Below, piece after piece: positions 1-9,600 of a stretch of 64,000 nt of DNA. The notes beneath the pieces were generated by a model that searched no databases, was not told the DNA's origin, and saw only the letters and a list, made by a program, of their open reading frames with translations. Location: assembly GCF_902859875.1 (NCBI RefSeq), contig NZ_CADIKF010000012.1, forward strand, positions 62,001 to 126,000, written 5' to 3'. Position 1 is the first letter of the stretch. Each line of letters begins with the position of its first letter. Both the position numbers and the translations under genes were made by a program. Origin of the DNA: Paraburkholderia solisilvae. Lineage in GTDB: Bacteria; Pseudomonadota; Gammaproteobacteria; Burkholderiales; Burkholderiaceae.

Positions 1-784
1 TCAAGGCCGACAATTTGTCTCGCACGAGCCCGAGTGCGTCGCTGCCGAGCAGGAGATGTGTTGGCGGCCAATCCGCGGCAATAGCGGCGAGCATCGCGCG
101 TGCCGCTTTCCTGGGGTCTCCCAATTGCCTACCGCTTTTTTCCTCGCGGGCTTTGCGGATCGGATTGAAGATAACGTCATAGTCTGGAATAGAGCGGGGC
201 GTGCGCGTCATCGAGCGGCCTGCCCAATCGGTGCGGAACGAACCGGGCGCCACCGCCGTCACTGCAATACCGAAGGGCTTGACCTCCTGGCCCAGTGCTT
301 CTGAAATGCCCTCCAGCGCGAATTTGCTTCCGCAGTAATACGCGATTCCCGGCATCGTGATGTAGCCGCCCATCGACGTGATATTCAGAATGTGACCGCG
401 GCGCCGCTCACGCATGTAGGGCAGAACGGCCTTCATCATGGCCACCGCGCCCACGACATTCACATCGAACTGCTGGCGCATTTCCGACAGCGGCGATTCT
501 TCCACGATGCCTTCGTGACCGTAGCCGGCATTGTTGACGAGGACATCGACGGGTCCCACGTTCGCTTCGATTTCCGCCACGACGCCGTCGATGGCGTCGA
601 AGTCGGTCACGTCAAGCACGCGTCCAAAAGCAGCCGTCGCTGACAACGCGTCGAAATCATGCTTTGCCTGGGCACTTCGCACCGTCCCTACGACGGTGTG
701 CCCCGCGGCTAGTGCTTCTTGTGCGAGCGCGCGGCCAAAGCCGCTGCTGACGCCCGTAATGAGCAGAATTTTGCTGGATGCCAC
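1..784 (-). CDS. SDR-family oxidoreductase (3' end outside window)
   Basis: A short-chain dehydrogenase/reductase, NAD(P)-dependent and cytosolic, substrate unknown. The N-terminus has the Rossmann glycine motif TGVSSGFG, then an NNAG motif, and the catalytic Tyr-x3-Lys as YYCGSK after a conserved Ser (ITSMGG). About 261 codons are visible and no stop is reached at the window edge, so the C-terminus is missing. I chose a GTG start at 784 because GGGAGA lies about 8 nt upstream and the frame opens directly into the Rossmann fold. The gene is divergent from an AraC-type regulator across about 90 bp, so that regulator probably controls it. Family sure, substrate unknown. Confidence 0.88.
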   Translation of the reverse strand, partial: MASSKILLITGVSSGFGRALAQEALAAGHTVVGTVRSAQAKHDFDALSATAAFGRVLDVTDFDAIDGVVAEIEANVGPVDVLVNNAGYGHEGIVEESPLSEMRQQFDVNVVGAVAMMKAVLPYMRERRRGHILNITSMGGYITMPGIAYYCGSKFALEGISEALGQEVKPFGIAVTAVAPGSFRTDWAGRSMTRTPRSIPDYDVIFNPIRKAREEKSGRQLGDPRKAARAMLAAIAADWPPTHLLLGSDALGLVRDKLSAL

Positions 785-877
785 TGCAGTTCTCCCGGAT
801 GTTGATTGGAGAGTGCATACTAGTCTGGCGGGTTTGATCGAATAAGCCACATTTCGCTGATTTTCTTGCATAAAACT
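785..877. promoter_or_regulatory. Shared divergent promoter region, SDR / AraC
   Basis: About 90 bp separate the two divergent starts and must hold both promoters and any AraC-type operator. It contains a locally A/T-rich stretch near 840-877. I could not identify convincing -35/-10 pairs or a clear direct repeat by eye. Confidence 0.4.
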
Positions 878-1858
878 ATGAGCACGAAGCGTCTCGCCAA
901 GCAGCAGCTTGAGGATCCATCCGCACCCTCGCGCAACCAGAAGCGTATGGTCACGCTGCTGCGCGCGTTGGCGCCTGAGGAGGGCTACAACCTGACGGCG
1001 CTGCCGGGTGTGCGCATCCTGCGTTCGAACCGCGTGCTGTCGCGCACGCCGGTGCTATACGATCCCGGCATCGTGATTGTTTGCCAGGGCCGCAAGCGAG
1101 GTTATTTTGGCGGCCAGCTCTATCTGTACGACGAGCGTCACTACCTGGCCGTATCTGTGCCCGTACCGTTCAGCATGGAAACCGATGCGACACCGGAGCG
1201 CCCGTTGCTCGCGCTGTATCTGCACCTCGATTTCACAATGGCCGCCGAACTGGCGGCGCAAATCGACCGTGAAGGCGCAACCGAGCGTGTGCAGGCGCCT
1301 CAGAGCATGATGTCGACGCCGATGGATGACGCGATGCAAGCGTCCGTGTTGCGCTTCCTCGAGGCGATGCATCAGCCGCTCGAAGCCGCGGTTTTGGGCG
1401 CCGGCCTGCTGCGTGAACTGTATTTTCGTGTGCTCACCGGAGCGCAGGGGAGCTCGATGCGCGAAGCGTTGGCCATGCGAGGACAGTTCGGCCGGATAGG
1501 CAGATCACTGCGCCTGATCCATGCCGGCTACGCAAAGCCTCTCGACGTCACGCAACTGGCCGAACAGGCGGGGATGAGCATTCCGAGTTTCCACAGCCAC
1601 TTCAAGGCCATCACGCAGGTGTCGCCAATGCAGTATGTGAAGTCAACGCGTCTGCATCAGGCGCGGCTGTTGATGGTGCGCGAGAACCTCACCGCGGAGG
1701 CCGCGGCGCACGCTGTGGGGTACACGAGCCCGTCGCAGTTCAGCAGGGAATTCAAGCGTCTGTTTGGCTTGACGCCGGCCGCGGAGACGAAGCGCATGCG
1801 CGCGAGTTTCGCCATTCCGGCAGCATTCGCTGACGCAGCGTATGTCTCGTCACACTGA
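878..1858 (+). CDS. AraC-family transcriptional regulator with AraC_N-type sensor domain
   Basis: DNA-binding activator or repressor of about 326 residues. The N-terminal two thirds resemble the AraC_N (PF06719-type) effector domain, with a conserved stretch around YDPGIVIVCQGRK and a cupin-like YLAVSVPVPF segment. The C-terminal 100 residues hold the two helix-turn-helix units, LDVTQLAEQAGMSIPSFHSH and then AAHAVGYTSPSQFSREFKRL. A TTG codon at 866 is in frame, but the ATG at 878 is the more natural start. Neither has a strong ribosome-binding site. It is divergent from the SDR gene, the usual layout for this subfamily, which often sits beside one dehydrogenase it controls. Effector unknown. 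Confidence 0.87.
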   Translation: MSTKRLAKQQLEDPSAPSRNQKRMVTLLRALAPEEGYNLTALPGVRILRSNRVLSRTPVLYDPGIVIVCQGRKRGYFGGQLYLYDERHYLAVSVPVPFSMETDATPERPLLALYLHLDFTMAAELAAQIDREGATERVQAPQSMMSTPMDDAMQASVLRFLEAMHQPLEAAVLGAGLLRELYFRVLTGAQGSSMREALAMRGQFGRIGRSLRLIHAGYAKPLDVTQLAEQAGMSIPSFHSHFKAITQVSPMQYVKSTRLHQARLLMVRENLTAEAAAHAVGYTSPSQFSREFKRLFGLTPAAETKRMRASFAIPAAFADAAYVSSH

Positions 1859-1909
1859 GCCGGGTGCGTTCCATTTCGACCGTAGCATGGCCGGGGCGGC
1901 GTCGCACAC

Positions 1910-2173
1910 TCAAGAGATGGTGTACCTGTTCTGCGGACCGCCGTTATAAAGCGTTCGGGCCAGTCCCAGAATCCGGTCGCGGTTGCGGTCGAAGGTTGCA
2001 AGCAACGAGGACTCGCCGGAATCCGCGCCTGGGTTGAGCTTCGTCAGCATCGAGTCGTCAACCAGAAAGGCTATCTCGCGCGCGTTGTCGTAGCCCCAAA
2101 AACACACGCAGTGCCTGGACGCGTCGTACATGCGACTGGGATTAGGAAAGTGAAGCGTCGCTGCGTTTTTCAT
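1910..2173 (-). CDS. DUF1488 family protein
   Basis: An 87-residue cytosolic protein of the DUF1488 type. This is seen in the N-terminal LHFPNPSRMYDASRHCVCFW, followed by GYDNAREIAFLVDD and a C-terminal helix with FDRNRDRILGLA. Length and motif order fit the family, whose function is unknown. Its ATG directly follows the stop of the preceding small gene (TAGATG), so the two are probably translationally coupled on one transcript. No catalytic residues are evident. Confidence 0.75.
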   Translation of the reverse strand: MKNAATLHFPNPSRMYDASRHCVCFWGYDNAREIAFLVDDSMLTKLNPGADSGESSLLATFDRNRDRILGLARTLYNGGPQNRYTIS

Positions 2174-2359
2174 CTATTCACCAAGAGAAATATATCGCCA
2201 CTTGCTCGCATTGACGTCGATGCGGGCGTCCATCTCACGCCGCTTCTGGGCACGCTCGTTTTCCGCCTGCTCCCGTGCAGAGACGCGTGCCTTCTGCTCG
2301 TTGACGTAGGCGTTTTGTCCGTCAAGCGAAGTTGAATACGTTTTGATCTTCGTCGGCAT
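2174..2359 (-). CDS. Small hypothetical protein upstream of DUF1488
   Basis: A 61-residue hydrophilic protein with a highly charged, helix-prone centre (QKARVSAREQAENERAQKRR), possibly a short coiled coil. I do not recognise a family. Its support is contextual: the stop abuts the start of the DUF1488 gene, consistent with a two-gene operon. There is no signal peptide or membrane segment. Function unknown. Confidence 0.5.
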   Translation of the reverse strand: MPTKIKTYSTSLDGQNAYVNEQKARVSAREQAENERAQKRREMDARIDVNASKWRYISLGE

Positions 2360-2500
2360 GCTGGCTCCGTTAACGCATTGTGAATACCAGGGTCGCGCCG
2401 CTCACGCAGATCACGGAATATCGCCTGGTTGATGAGAAGTGCTATTAAAGTACCGGCTGTGATGCGATGAACCTACATGCGCCCGCGCGCCACTCAAGAC

Positions 2501-2818
2501 CTAGTGTCCTGGCGCCTTCATTCCTTCGGCTTCCATAGAAGCATGACGCTCCTCGCTGGCTTCAATGGGGTCCATTGCCTCGTCGACCGTGGCTGTCGCT
2601 CGTTCCGTTGCCGATCTGGCCGCGTCGACAATTGCACCGCATTCTCCGTCTTCCTCGTGCGGAGGACGCAGCATATCGTCTAGCATGGCCTCCAGCTCCG
2701 GCGTGTCCCACGGTGCGCCGAGCTGCTTTCTTCGCTTGATGTAGTGCCTCACTTCCGCATCATGCTCCTGAGTCAGCGGAAGGCCGCGAAAAGTGCTTTG
2801 AGGGGTGGCTTCGACCAT
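2501..2818 (-). CDS. Hypothetical acidic protein, 105 residues
   Basis: Small soluble protein of unknown function. I place the start at 2818 because AGGAG sits 7 nt upstream, whereas the longer frame from 2860 has no such site and an unlikely N-terminus. The product has a central basic stretch (HYIKRRKQLGAPWDTPELEA) followed by a strongly acidic, Ala/Glu-rich C-terminus. I recognise no domain. It stands alone between short non-coding stretches, and it may be one of the small lineage-specific proteins common in Burkholderiaceae. Confidence 0.55.
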   Translation of the reverse strand: MVEATPQSTFRGLPLTQEHDAEVRHYIKRRKQLGAPWDTPELEAMLDDMLRPPHEEDGECGAIVDAARSATERATATVDEAMDPIEASEERHASMEAEGMKAPGH

Positions 2819-3132
2819 GATGCTGCTCCTGCAGGTGCGATGCTCCCAGTGTAGTCTCATTGTGCTGAAAAGCGCGACTATCGGTCAGTGCGTTGACCAA
2901 TCCAGTCGATTCCCACCGACTATCCGGCGAGTGGGCGTGTCCATTTAGCCACCCATAACTAAATCCACATGCCATTTCACATCGCCGGTTAATGCCTGCT
3001 TTGGCCCGGCCCGCAACGGTCTGCCTGCTTCGGTATAGCCCCATTGAAAATAGATCGCGACGGAACGGGCAAATGCGCCCAGAATGGAGACGAGTCGTCC
3101 GCTTTCGCGGTCGAAGTAATGGGAGAAACACC
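2819..3132. other. Intergenic region, 314 bp
   Basis: No convincing gene. A minus-strand open frame (2945-3169) reads plausibly over about 50 residues but lacks a good start and runs antisense into the basic small gene, so it may be a gene remnant. The promoter of the gene at 3133 must lie near the right end. Confidence 0.4.
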
Positions 3133-3273
3133 ATGGCAAAGGGTCAGCTACGCGGTAATCGCGAGGCAAAAAAGCCTAAACAGCCGAAAAAAGTACCGTC
3201 TCCTGCAGCAGATCTATCCTGGGCAACAGCCCCGAAGACGTCCGCCGCCAATTCACCAGCGAAAAAGAAGTAA
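3133..3273 (+). CDS. Small lysine-rich basic protein, 46 residues
   Basis: A 46-residue, very basic protein (MAKGQLRGNREAKKPKQPKK at the N-terminus, AKKK at the end), without membrane segment or signal peptide. It has a good ribosome-binding site (GGGAGA about 7 nt before the ATG) and is followed at once by a strong hairpin, so it looks like a real monocistronic small gene. Proteins of this form recur in Burkholderiaceae from my recollection, with no assigned function. The charge suggests nucleic-acid or ribosome contact, which is only inference. Confidence 0.7.
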   Translation: MAKGQLRGNREAKKPKQPKKVPSPAADLSWATAPKTSAANSPAKKK

Positions 3274-3282
3274 CCAGCACCT

Positions 3283-3310
3283 GAAGACGCAGAGCGAGGT
3301 CTGCGTCTTC
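3283..3310. terminator. Hairpin terminator after the basic small gene
   Basis: Perfect 11-bp inverted repeat (GAAGACGCAGA, 6-nt loop, TCTGCGTCTTC) starting 10 nt after the stop codon. The following T-tract is weak (TGATCT). Confidence 0.65.
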
Positions 3311-3669
3311 TGATCTCCCACTTCCACGCGCACCGCCTGTCCGGTGCTAAACGGGTTGAGCAGCGGGGTTGACCGGCACGGTCTACCAGCGGCCCGCCCA
3401 TTTTCTCTTTGCTAGTGCATGTGTTGCGCAAGCACGCGCGACGTACCGCACGCGAAAAGCAATGGCCGGGCATGCGCCGTCTCTTCGCCAGTGGCGAGGC
3501 TGCTCGCGTGCCGTCACGCGCGCGATTCTCCCGGCGTTCGTCATGCTGGCAATCCGTGCTCACGACCACGGAACATCGTAGCGATGATGTCCGGCACGCC
3601 TTTCAACAGCGTCGTGCGCGGGCGTTTTGCCTCGTCCGCTGAAGTCACCTAACCGCAGGAAGGGCGTCT
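3311..3669. other. Intergenic region upstream of the glucan synthase gene
   Basis: About 360 bp with several short overlapping open frames in all phases, none with a credible start or product. It presumably carries the promoter for the giant gene at 3670. I see nothing else in it. Confidence 0.4.
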
Positions 3670-6600
3670 GTGAATACATTGCTTCAAATTGCCGCGCGAT
3701 TCCGCCCGCGCTCGCCGCCGTGGACCGACACTGCGCCGGTGCGCGACGAACTATTCGGTGTCGAACGGCTCGAGCAGCACGCGCAGAGCCTCGCTGCCGC
3801 GCAGCCGGTTACGCAGAACCCGCCCATCGTGCTGGCGCTGCACACGCGCCTCAACGACAACGCTGCCGTGCTGCTGGCCGCTTACCGCGCGAGTGCCGCG
3901 GAACTGGAGAGCGGCCGGGGCGTCGAGCCCGCAGCTGAATGGCTGCTCGACAACTATCACCTCGTCGAAGAACAGATCCGCGAGATTCGCGACGACCTTC
4001 CGCCAGGCTACTACCGTCAGTTGCCAAAGCTCGCGGCGGGTCCATTCGCCGGCTATCCGCGCGTATTCGGCCTCGCGTGGGCGTTCGTCGCCCATACCGA
4101 CAGTCACTTCGACCCACAGGTGCTGCGCCGTTTCATCGACGCCTATCAACGGATTCAGCCGCTGACGATCGGCGAATTGTGGGCAGTGGCAATCACACTG
4201 CGCATCGTGCTGATCGAAAACCTGCGACGTCTCGCCGACCAGATGACCGCAGGCCGCATCGCGCACGCGGACGCCGACGCGCTCACCGAGCGTCTGCTCG
4301 AATCGGGCAGCGCGCGTTCCGCGCTGGAAGCGGATATCGCTACACGTTCATCGGGTGCGTTGTCGGAGCCGTTTGCCGCACAACTCGCCAAACGGCTGCG
4401 TGATCAGGATCCGCGTACCACGCCGGCGCTCGGCTGGCTGGAAGAGCGGCTGAAATGCCAGGGCCTTTCCGTCGATGAAGTCGTGCAGCATGCACAGCAA
4501 CACCAGGGCGCGTCGAACGTCACGGTGCGCAATGTCATAACCAGCATTCGCCTGATTTCCGACATCGACTGGACGGAACTGTTCGAGAGCATGAGCCTTG
4601 TCGATGCGCGGCTGCGCGCGGGCAGCGCGTTCGGCACGATGGATTTTCCGACGCGCAATCTGTACCGCAGCGCGATCGAGCAACTGGCGCGCGGTTCGTC
4701 CGCGAATGAACTCGAGGTGGCCGATCTCGCGCTGCAGTCGGCGCAAGCGGCCATTGCAGCGGCGGGCGATACGGCGCATGCGGGTCGTGCTGGGGAGCCC
4801 GGTTATCACCTGATCGCCGAAGGCCGGCGCGCGCTCGAGCAGGCATTGGCATTTCGGCCGCCGCCGCGTCTGCGGATCGCGCGATTCAGTGTCCGTCTCG
4901 GCATCGGCGGCTACGTCGGCACGATCCTGACGCTCGCCGCGATACTGGTGGCGCTGACTTTGTGGGCGGTGTGGGCGCTGTGGACCGCGCCGCCGCGAGA
5001 GGCCGATGCGTGGTTACTCGCGTTGTTTGCCCTATGCGGGTTCCTGCCTGCCACGGAGGTCGCGACCGCGCTCGTCAATCGCGCGGTGACGCGGGGTTTC
5101 GGCGCAGTCATGTTACCCGGGCTCGAACTGACGGCGGGCGTGCCGTCGTCGCTGCGCACGCTGGTCGCCGTGCCGACGCTTCTGACCAGCGAGGCCGAGT
5201 TGCGCGAGCAGATCGAACGTCTCGAGGTGCATCATCTGGCGGGCGCGGGCGGCGACCTGTCGTTCGCGTTGCTGGCCGACGGGCTCGATGCCGATCAGGA
5301 AGTGCTGCCCGGCGACGCGCCGCTGCTCGCCGTCGCCGCCGAAGCGATCGACGCACTGAACCGCCGACACGAGCAAGGGCCGGGCGGCAGCCGTTTCCTG
5401 TTGCTGCACCGCCGCCGCGTGTTCAACGCGAGCGAGAACAAATGGATGGGCTGGGAACGCAAACGCGGCAAGCTGCACGAACTCAACCGGCTGCTGCGTG
5501 GCGCGACCGATACGAACTTTGTGCCGATCGCCGGACGCGCACCGCAGGTGCCGTCAGGTGTGCGCTACGTCATCACACTCGATGCCGATACGCGTCTGCC
5601 GCGCGACGCCGCGCTGCGCCTGATCGGCAAGATGGCGCATCCGTTGAACCGGCCGCAATTCAGCGACATCGAGCAGCGCGTGGTGAACGGCTACGCGATC
5701 CTGCAGCCGCGTGTGACGCCGTCGCTGCCCGTTGGCCAGGAAGGCTCGCTTTATCAGCGTGTGTTCTCCGGTCCGGGCGGAATGGACCCGTATGCGGCGG
5801 CCGTATCCGACGTCTATCAGGACCTCTTCGGCGAGGGCTCGTTTACCGGTAAAGGCATCTACGACGTCGATGCATTCGAAGCGGCATTGCAGGGCCGCGT
5901 GCCGGAAAACGCGCTGCTCAGCCACGATCTGTTCGAGGGCATTTTTGCGCGCGCGGGCCTCGCATCCGATGTCGAGGTAGTCGAGGAAGTGCCGTCGCGT
6001 TACGACGTCACCGCCAAGCGCCAGCATCGCTGGACGCGCGGCGACTGGCAGTTGCTGCCGTGGATCGTCGGGCGTCGAGGCCGTGCGCGGCCGGCGATGC
6101 CGTCCATCGGCCGCTTCAAGATGCTCGACAATCTGCGCCGCTCGCTGCTCGCCCCCACAATGGTCGCCGCATTCGCGCTGTGCTGGTTGATGCCGGTACG
6201 CGCCGGTCTCGCGGGCATCCTGGCGCTGTTGGGCGTGCTCGCCGTTCCCGCGTTTCTGCCGACGCTATTCGCAATCCTGCCGCGGCGTGCCGGGATTCGG
6301 CTGCGCAATCACTTTCGCGTCCTCGCTGCCGACGTGCGGCTTGCGGCATTGCAAGTCGTTCTATCGGCCGCGTTCGTCGCGGATCACGCCTGGCGCATGG
6401 GCGATGCGATCGTGCGGACGCTGGTGCGCCTCGTCATCACGCGTCGTCGCCTGCTCGAATGGACGACGGCAGCTCAATCGAAGGCCAGCCCGCGCCTCGA
6501 TTGGCTCGGCTTTTATCGACAGATGACCGGCGGCATCGTGCTCGCACTCGCGTTGTGCGCCGGCGCGCTCGCCATTGAGCCGGCGCATTGGCCGCTCGTG

Positions 6601-9600
6601 CTGCTGTTTGCGTTGCTGTGGCTGGCCGCACCGGCGCTTGCGTTGTGGTCGAGCCGATCGCCGGCGGTTGCAGGGCGATTTGCAATATCCAGCGGTGATG
6701 CCCGGGAACTGCGCCTGATCGCGCGGCGCACATGGCGTTTCTTCGAGACCTTCGTTACGCCGCTAGAAAACATGCTGCCGCCCGACAATTTCCAGGAGGA
6801 CCCGAAGCCGGTCATCGCGCAGCGCACCTCGCCGACCAACCTCGGGTTGTATCTGCTGTCGGCCGTCGTCGCGCGCGATTTCGGCTGGGCCGGGACGGCG
6901 GAAACCGTCGACCGCATCGAAGCCGCCTTTGCCTCGATGCAGAAACTTCCGCGTTTCAAGGGCCATTTCTATAACTGGTACGACACGCGAGACCTGCGGG
7001 CATTGGCGCCCGCGTATGTTTCGTCGGTCGACAGCGGCAATCTTGCCGGCCATCTGATCGCGCTCGCCAACGCGTGCGAAGAATGGCTGCAAGCGACGCT
7101 TGCGCCGGCTGCGAGGTCCGGAATACGCGATAACCTGCAACTCGCGCGCGAGGCGGTCGACGCGCTGCCGGCGGCAAACGCGGAGCATGGCAAACAGCTC
7201 GTCGAGATCTTCGAAGAAATCGATGCGCACCTGCGCGGCCCGCAGATGCTCGACGCGTTGTCGCCGTTGCTGATCCGGCTCACGAAGAAAGCCGCGCAGA
7301 CGACGCGCGCGATCATGCCGGCCGGCGGCGATGGCAGTTATGCCGACCTGATGTTCTGGATCGAAGCCTTGCATCGCAGCGTGAGCGAGCACAGTCGCGA
7401 CCGGCAGCAACTAGGCGCCGTGCCGCAACTTTTGCAAACACGTCTGCGTTCGCTTGCCGACACGTCGCGCGAGATGGCGCTCGGTATGGACTTCGCGTTT
7501 CTGCTCGATGCGGACCGCAAACTGCTGTCGATCGGCTACTCGCAGGCGGATAACAGCCTCGACGCGAACTGCTACGACCTGCTTGCGTCCGAAGCGCGGC
7601 TGGCGAGCCTGTTCGCGATCGCCAAGGCAGACGTGACGACGCGTCACTGGTTTCGCCTCGGCCGCGCCGCGACGCCGGTCGGCAAGGGTTCCGCACTGAT
7701 TTCGTGGTCCGGGTCGATGTTCGAGTATCTGATGCCGTCGCTGGTGATGCGCGCGCCGGTCGGCAGTCTGCTCGAACAGACCAGCCGGCTGGTCGTGGAA
7801 CGGCAGATGTCCTACGCACGGTCGCTCGGTATGCCATGGGGCATTTCGGAATCCGCGTATCAGGCTCGCGATATCGAGTTCAACTATCAGTATTCGAATT
7901 TCGGCGTACCTGGCCTCGGCCTGAAACGCGGGCTCTCCGAAAACCGGGTCATCGCACCTTATGCGACGGGCCTGGCGACCATGGTCGCCCCGCAGGCCGC
8001 GCTCGAGAACTACGCGCAACTCGCGAGACTGGGCGCATTGGGCCGCTACGGCTTTTACGAAGCGCTCGATTTCACTCGCGCCCGCCTGCCCGATGCAGAG
8101 CGCTTTGCGATCGTCCGCAGTTTTATGGCGCACCATCAGGGCATGACGATCGTTGCGATTGCAAACACCTTGCTCGATGCGGTGATGCGAGCGCGCTTTC
8201 ACCGCGAGCCGATGATCCAGGCCAGCGAACTGCTGCTGCAGGAACGCATGCCGCGCGACGTCGCCGTGGCGCATCCGCGTGCCGAGGAAGTGAACACGTC
8301 CGCAGCGGACGCCTGCACGATGCCGCCGACCATACGCCGCGTCGTCGAAACGACGGCGGCTAATGGTCCGCCGATTACCCATCTGCTGTCTAACGGACGG
8401 TATGTGGTGATGCTCACCGCAACCGGCGCCGGTTACAGCCGCTGGCGTGAGCTGGCTATCACGCGCTGGCGCGAGGACGCGACCCGCGACCACTGGGGCT
8501 CGTTTATCTTCCTGCGCGATACGCTGGGCAGCCAGGTATGGTCCGCAAGCGCGCAACCGGTCGTTTCCGAACCCGAATACGGCGACGTCGTATTCGGCGA
8601 AGATCATGCGGAATTTACGCGTCGCGACGGATCGCTCACCACGACCATGGACGTGCTGGTTTCCGGCGAAGCGGACGGCGAAGTGCGTCGTGTCTCGCTG
8701 GCCAATAGCGGGCGCAGCGCGCGCGAAATCGAATTGACCTCATACGCGGAACTCGCGCTGGCCACGCCGGCTGCCGACAACGCGCATCCCGCTTTTTCGC
8801 GGATGTTCGTGCAGACCGAGCAACTCGCCGAATTCGAAGCGCTGGTGGCGACGCGGCGTCCGCGCTCGCACGACGAGGTCCAGGTCTGGGCTGCGCATTT
8901 CGCGGTGGTCGAGGGCGAGATCGTCGCCGAGCCGCAGTACGAGACGGATCGGCTGCGCTTTCTGGGCCGCGGCGGAAATGCGCGCACGGCGGCGTCGATC
9001 GTCGATGGCCACCCGCTCTCCAATACCACGGGTACGGTGCTCGACCCGGTCTTCTCGCTGCGCTACCGCGTGCGAGTCCCGCCGGGCAAGGTTGTGCGCG
9101 TCACATTCTGGACGGTGGTGGCCGAATCGCGCGCGCAGTTGCTCGATCTCATCGACCAGCATCACGACCGCAACGCATTCGATCGCGCCAAAACACTCGC
9201 GTGGACGCAAGCGCAGGTGCAATTGCGTTACCTCGACGTCGAGGCCGAAGAGGCGGCGGACTTTCAGCGGCTCGCGGCGCCGATCCTGTATGCCGACTCG
9301 CGCTTCAGGGCGACGCCCGACGCCATGGTGCGCGGCGCGGGTGCGCAGTCGGGCTTGTGGCCGCATGCAATCTCGGGCGATCTGCCGATCGTGCTGCTGC
9401 GCATCGGCGATGTCGAAGATATCGCGCAGGTGCGGCAGCTACTGAAGGCGCACGAATACTGGCGCATGAAGCGGCTGGCGGTCGATCTGGTGATCATCAA
9501 TGAACGCGCTTCGTCGTATATCCAGGAGTTGCAGGGGGCGATCGAAACGGCGGTGCGCAGCAGCCAGTCGCGGCCGCGCGTCGACGGCGAACTCGCGCAG

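Noticed and set aside
2945..3169. Minus-strand open frame antisense to the basic small gene
   Set aside because: About 50 residues read plausibly, but there is no ribosome-binding site and it overlaps a better-supported gene. Kept only as a possible remnant.
4962..5852. Long open frame within the glucan synthase gene
   Set aside because: Arg/Ala-rich product typical of an out-of-phase frame in GC-rich coding DNA.
7411..8607. 398-residue minus-strand open frame
   Set aside because: Antisense to the glucan synthase gene with His/Arg/Gln-rich composition and no domain.
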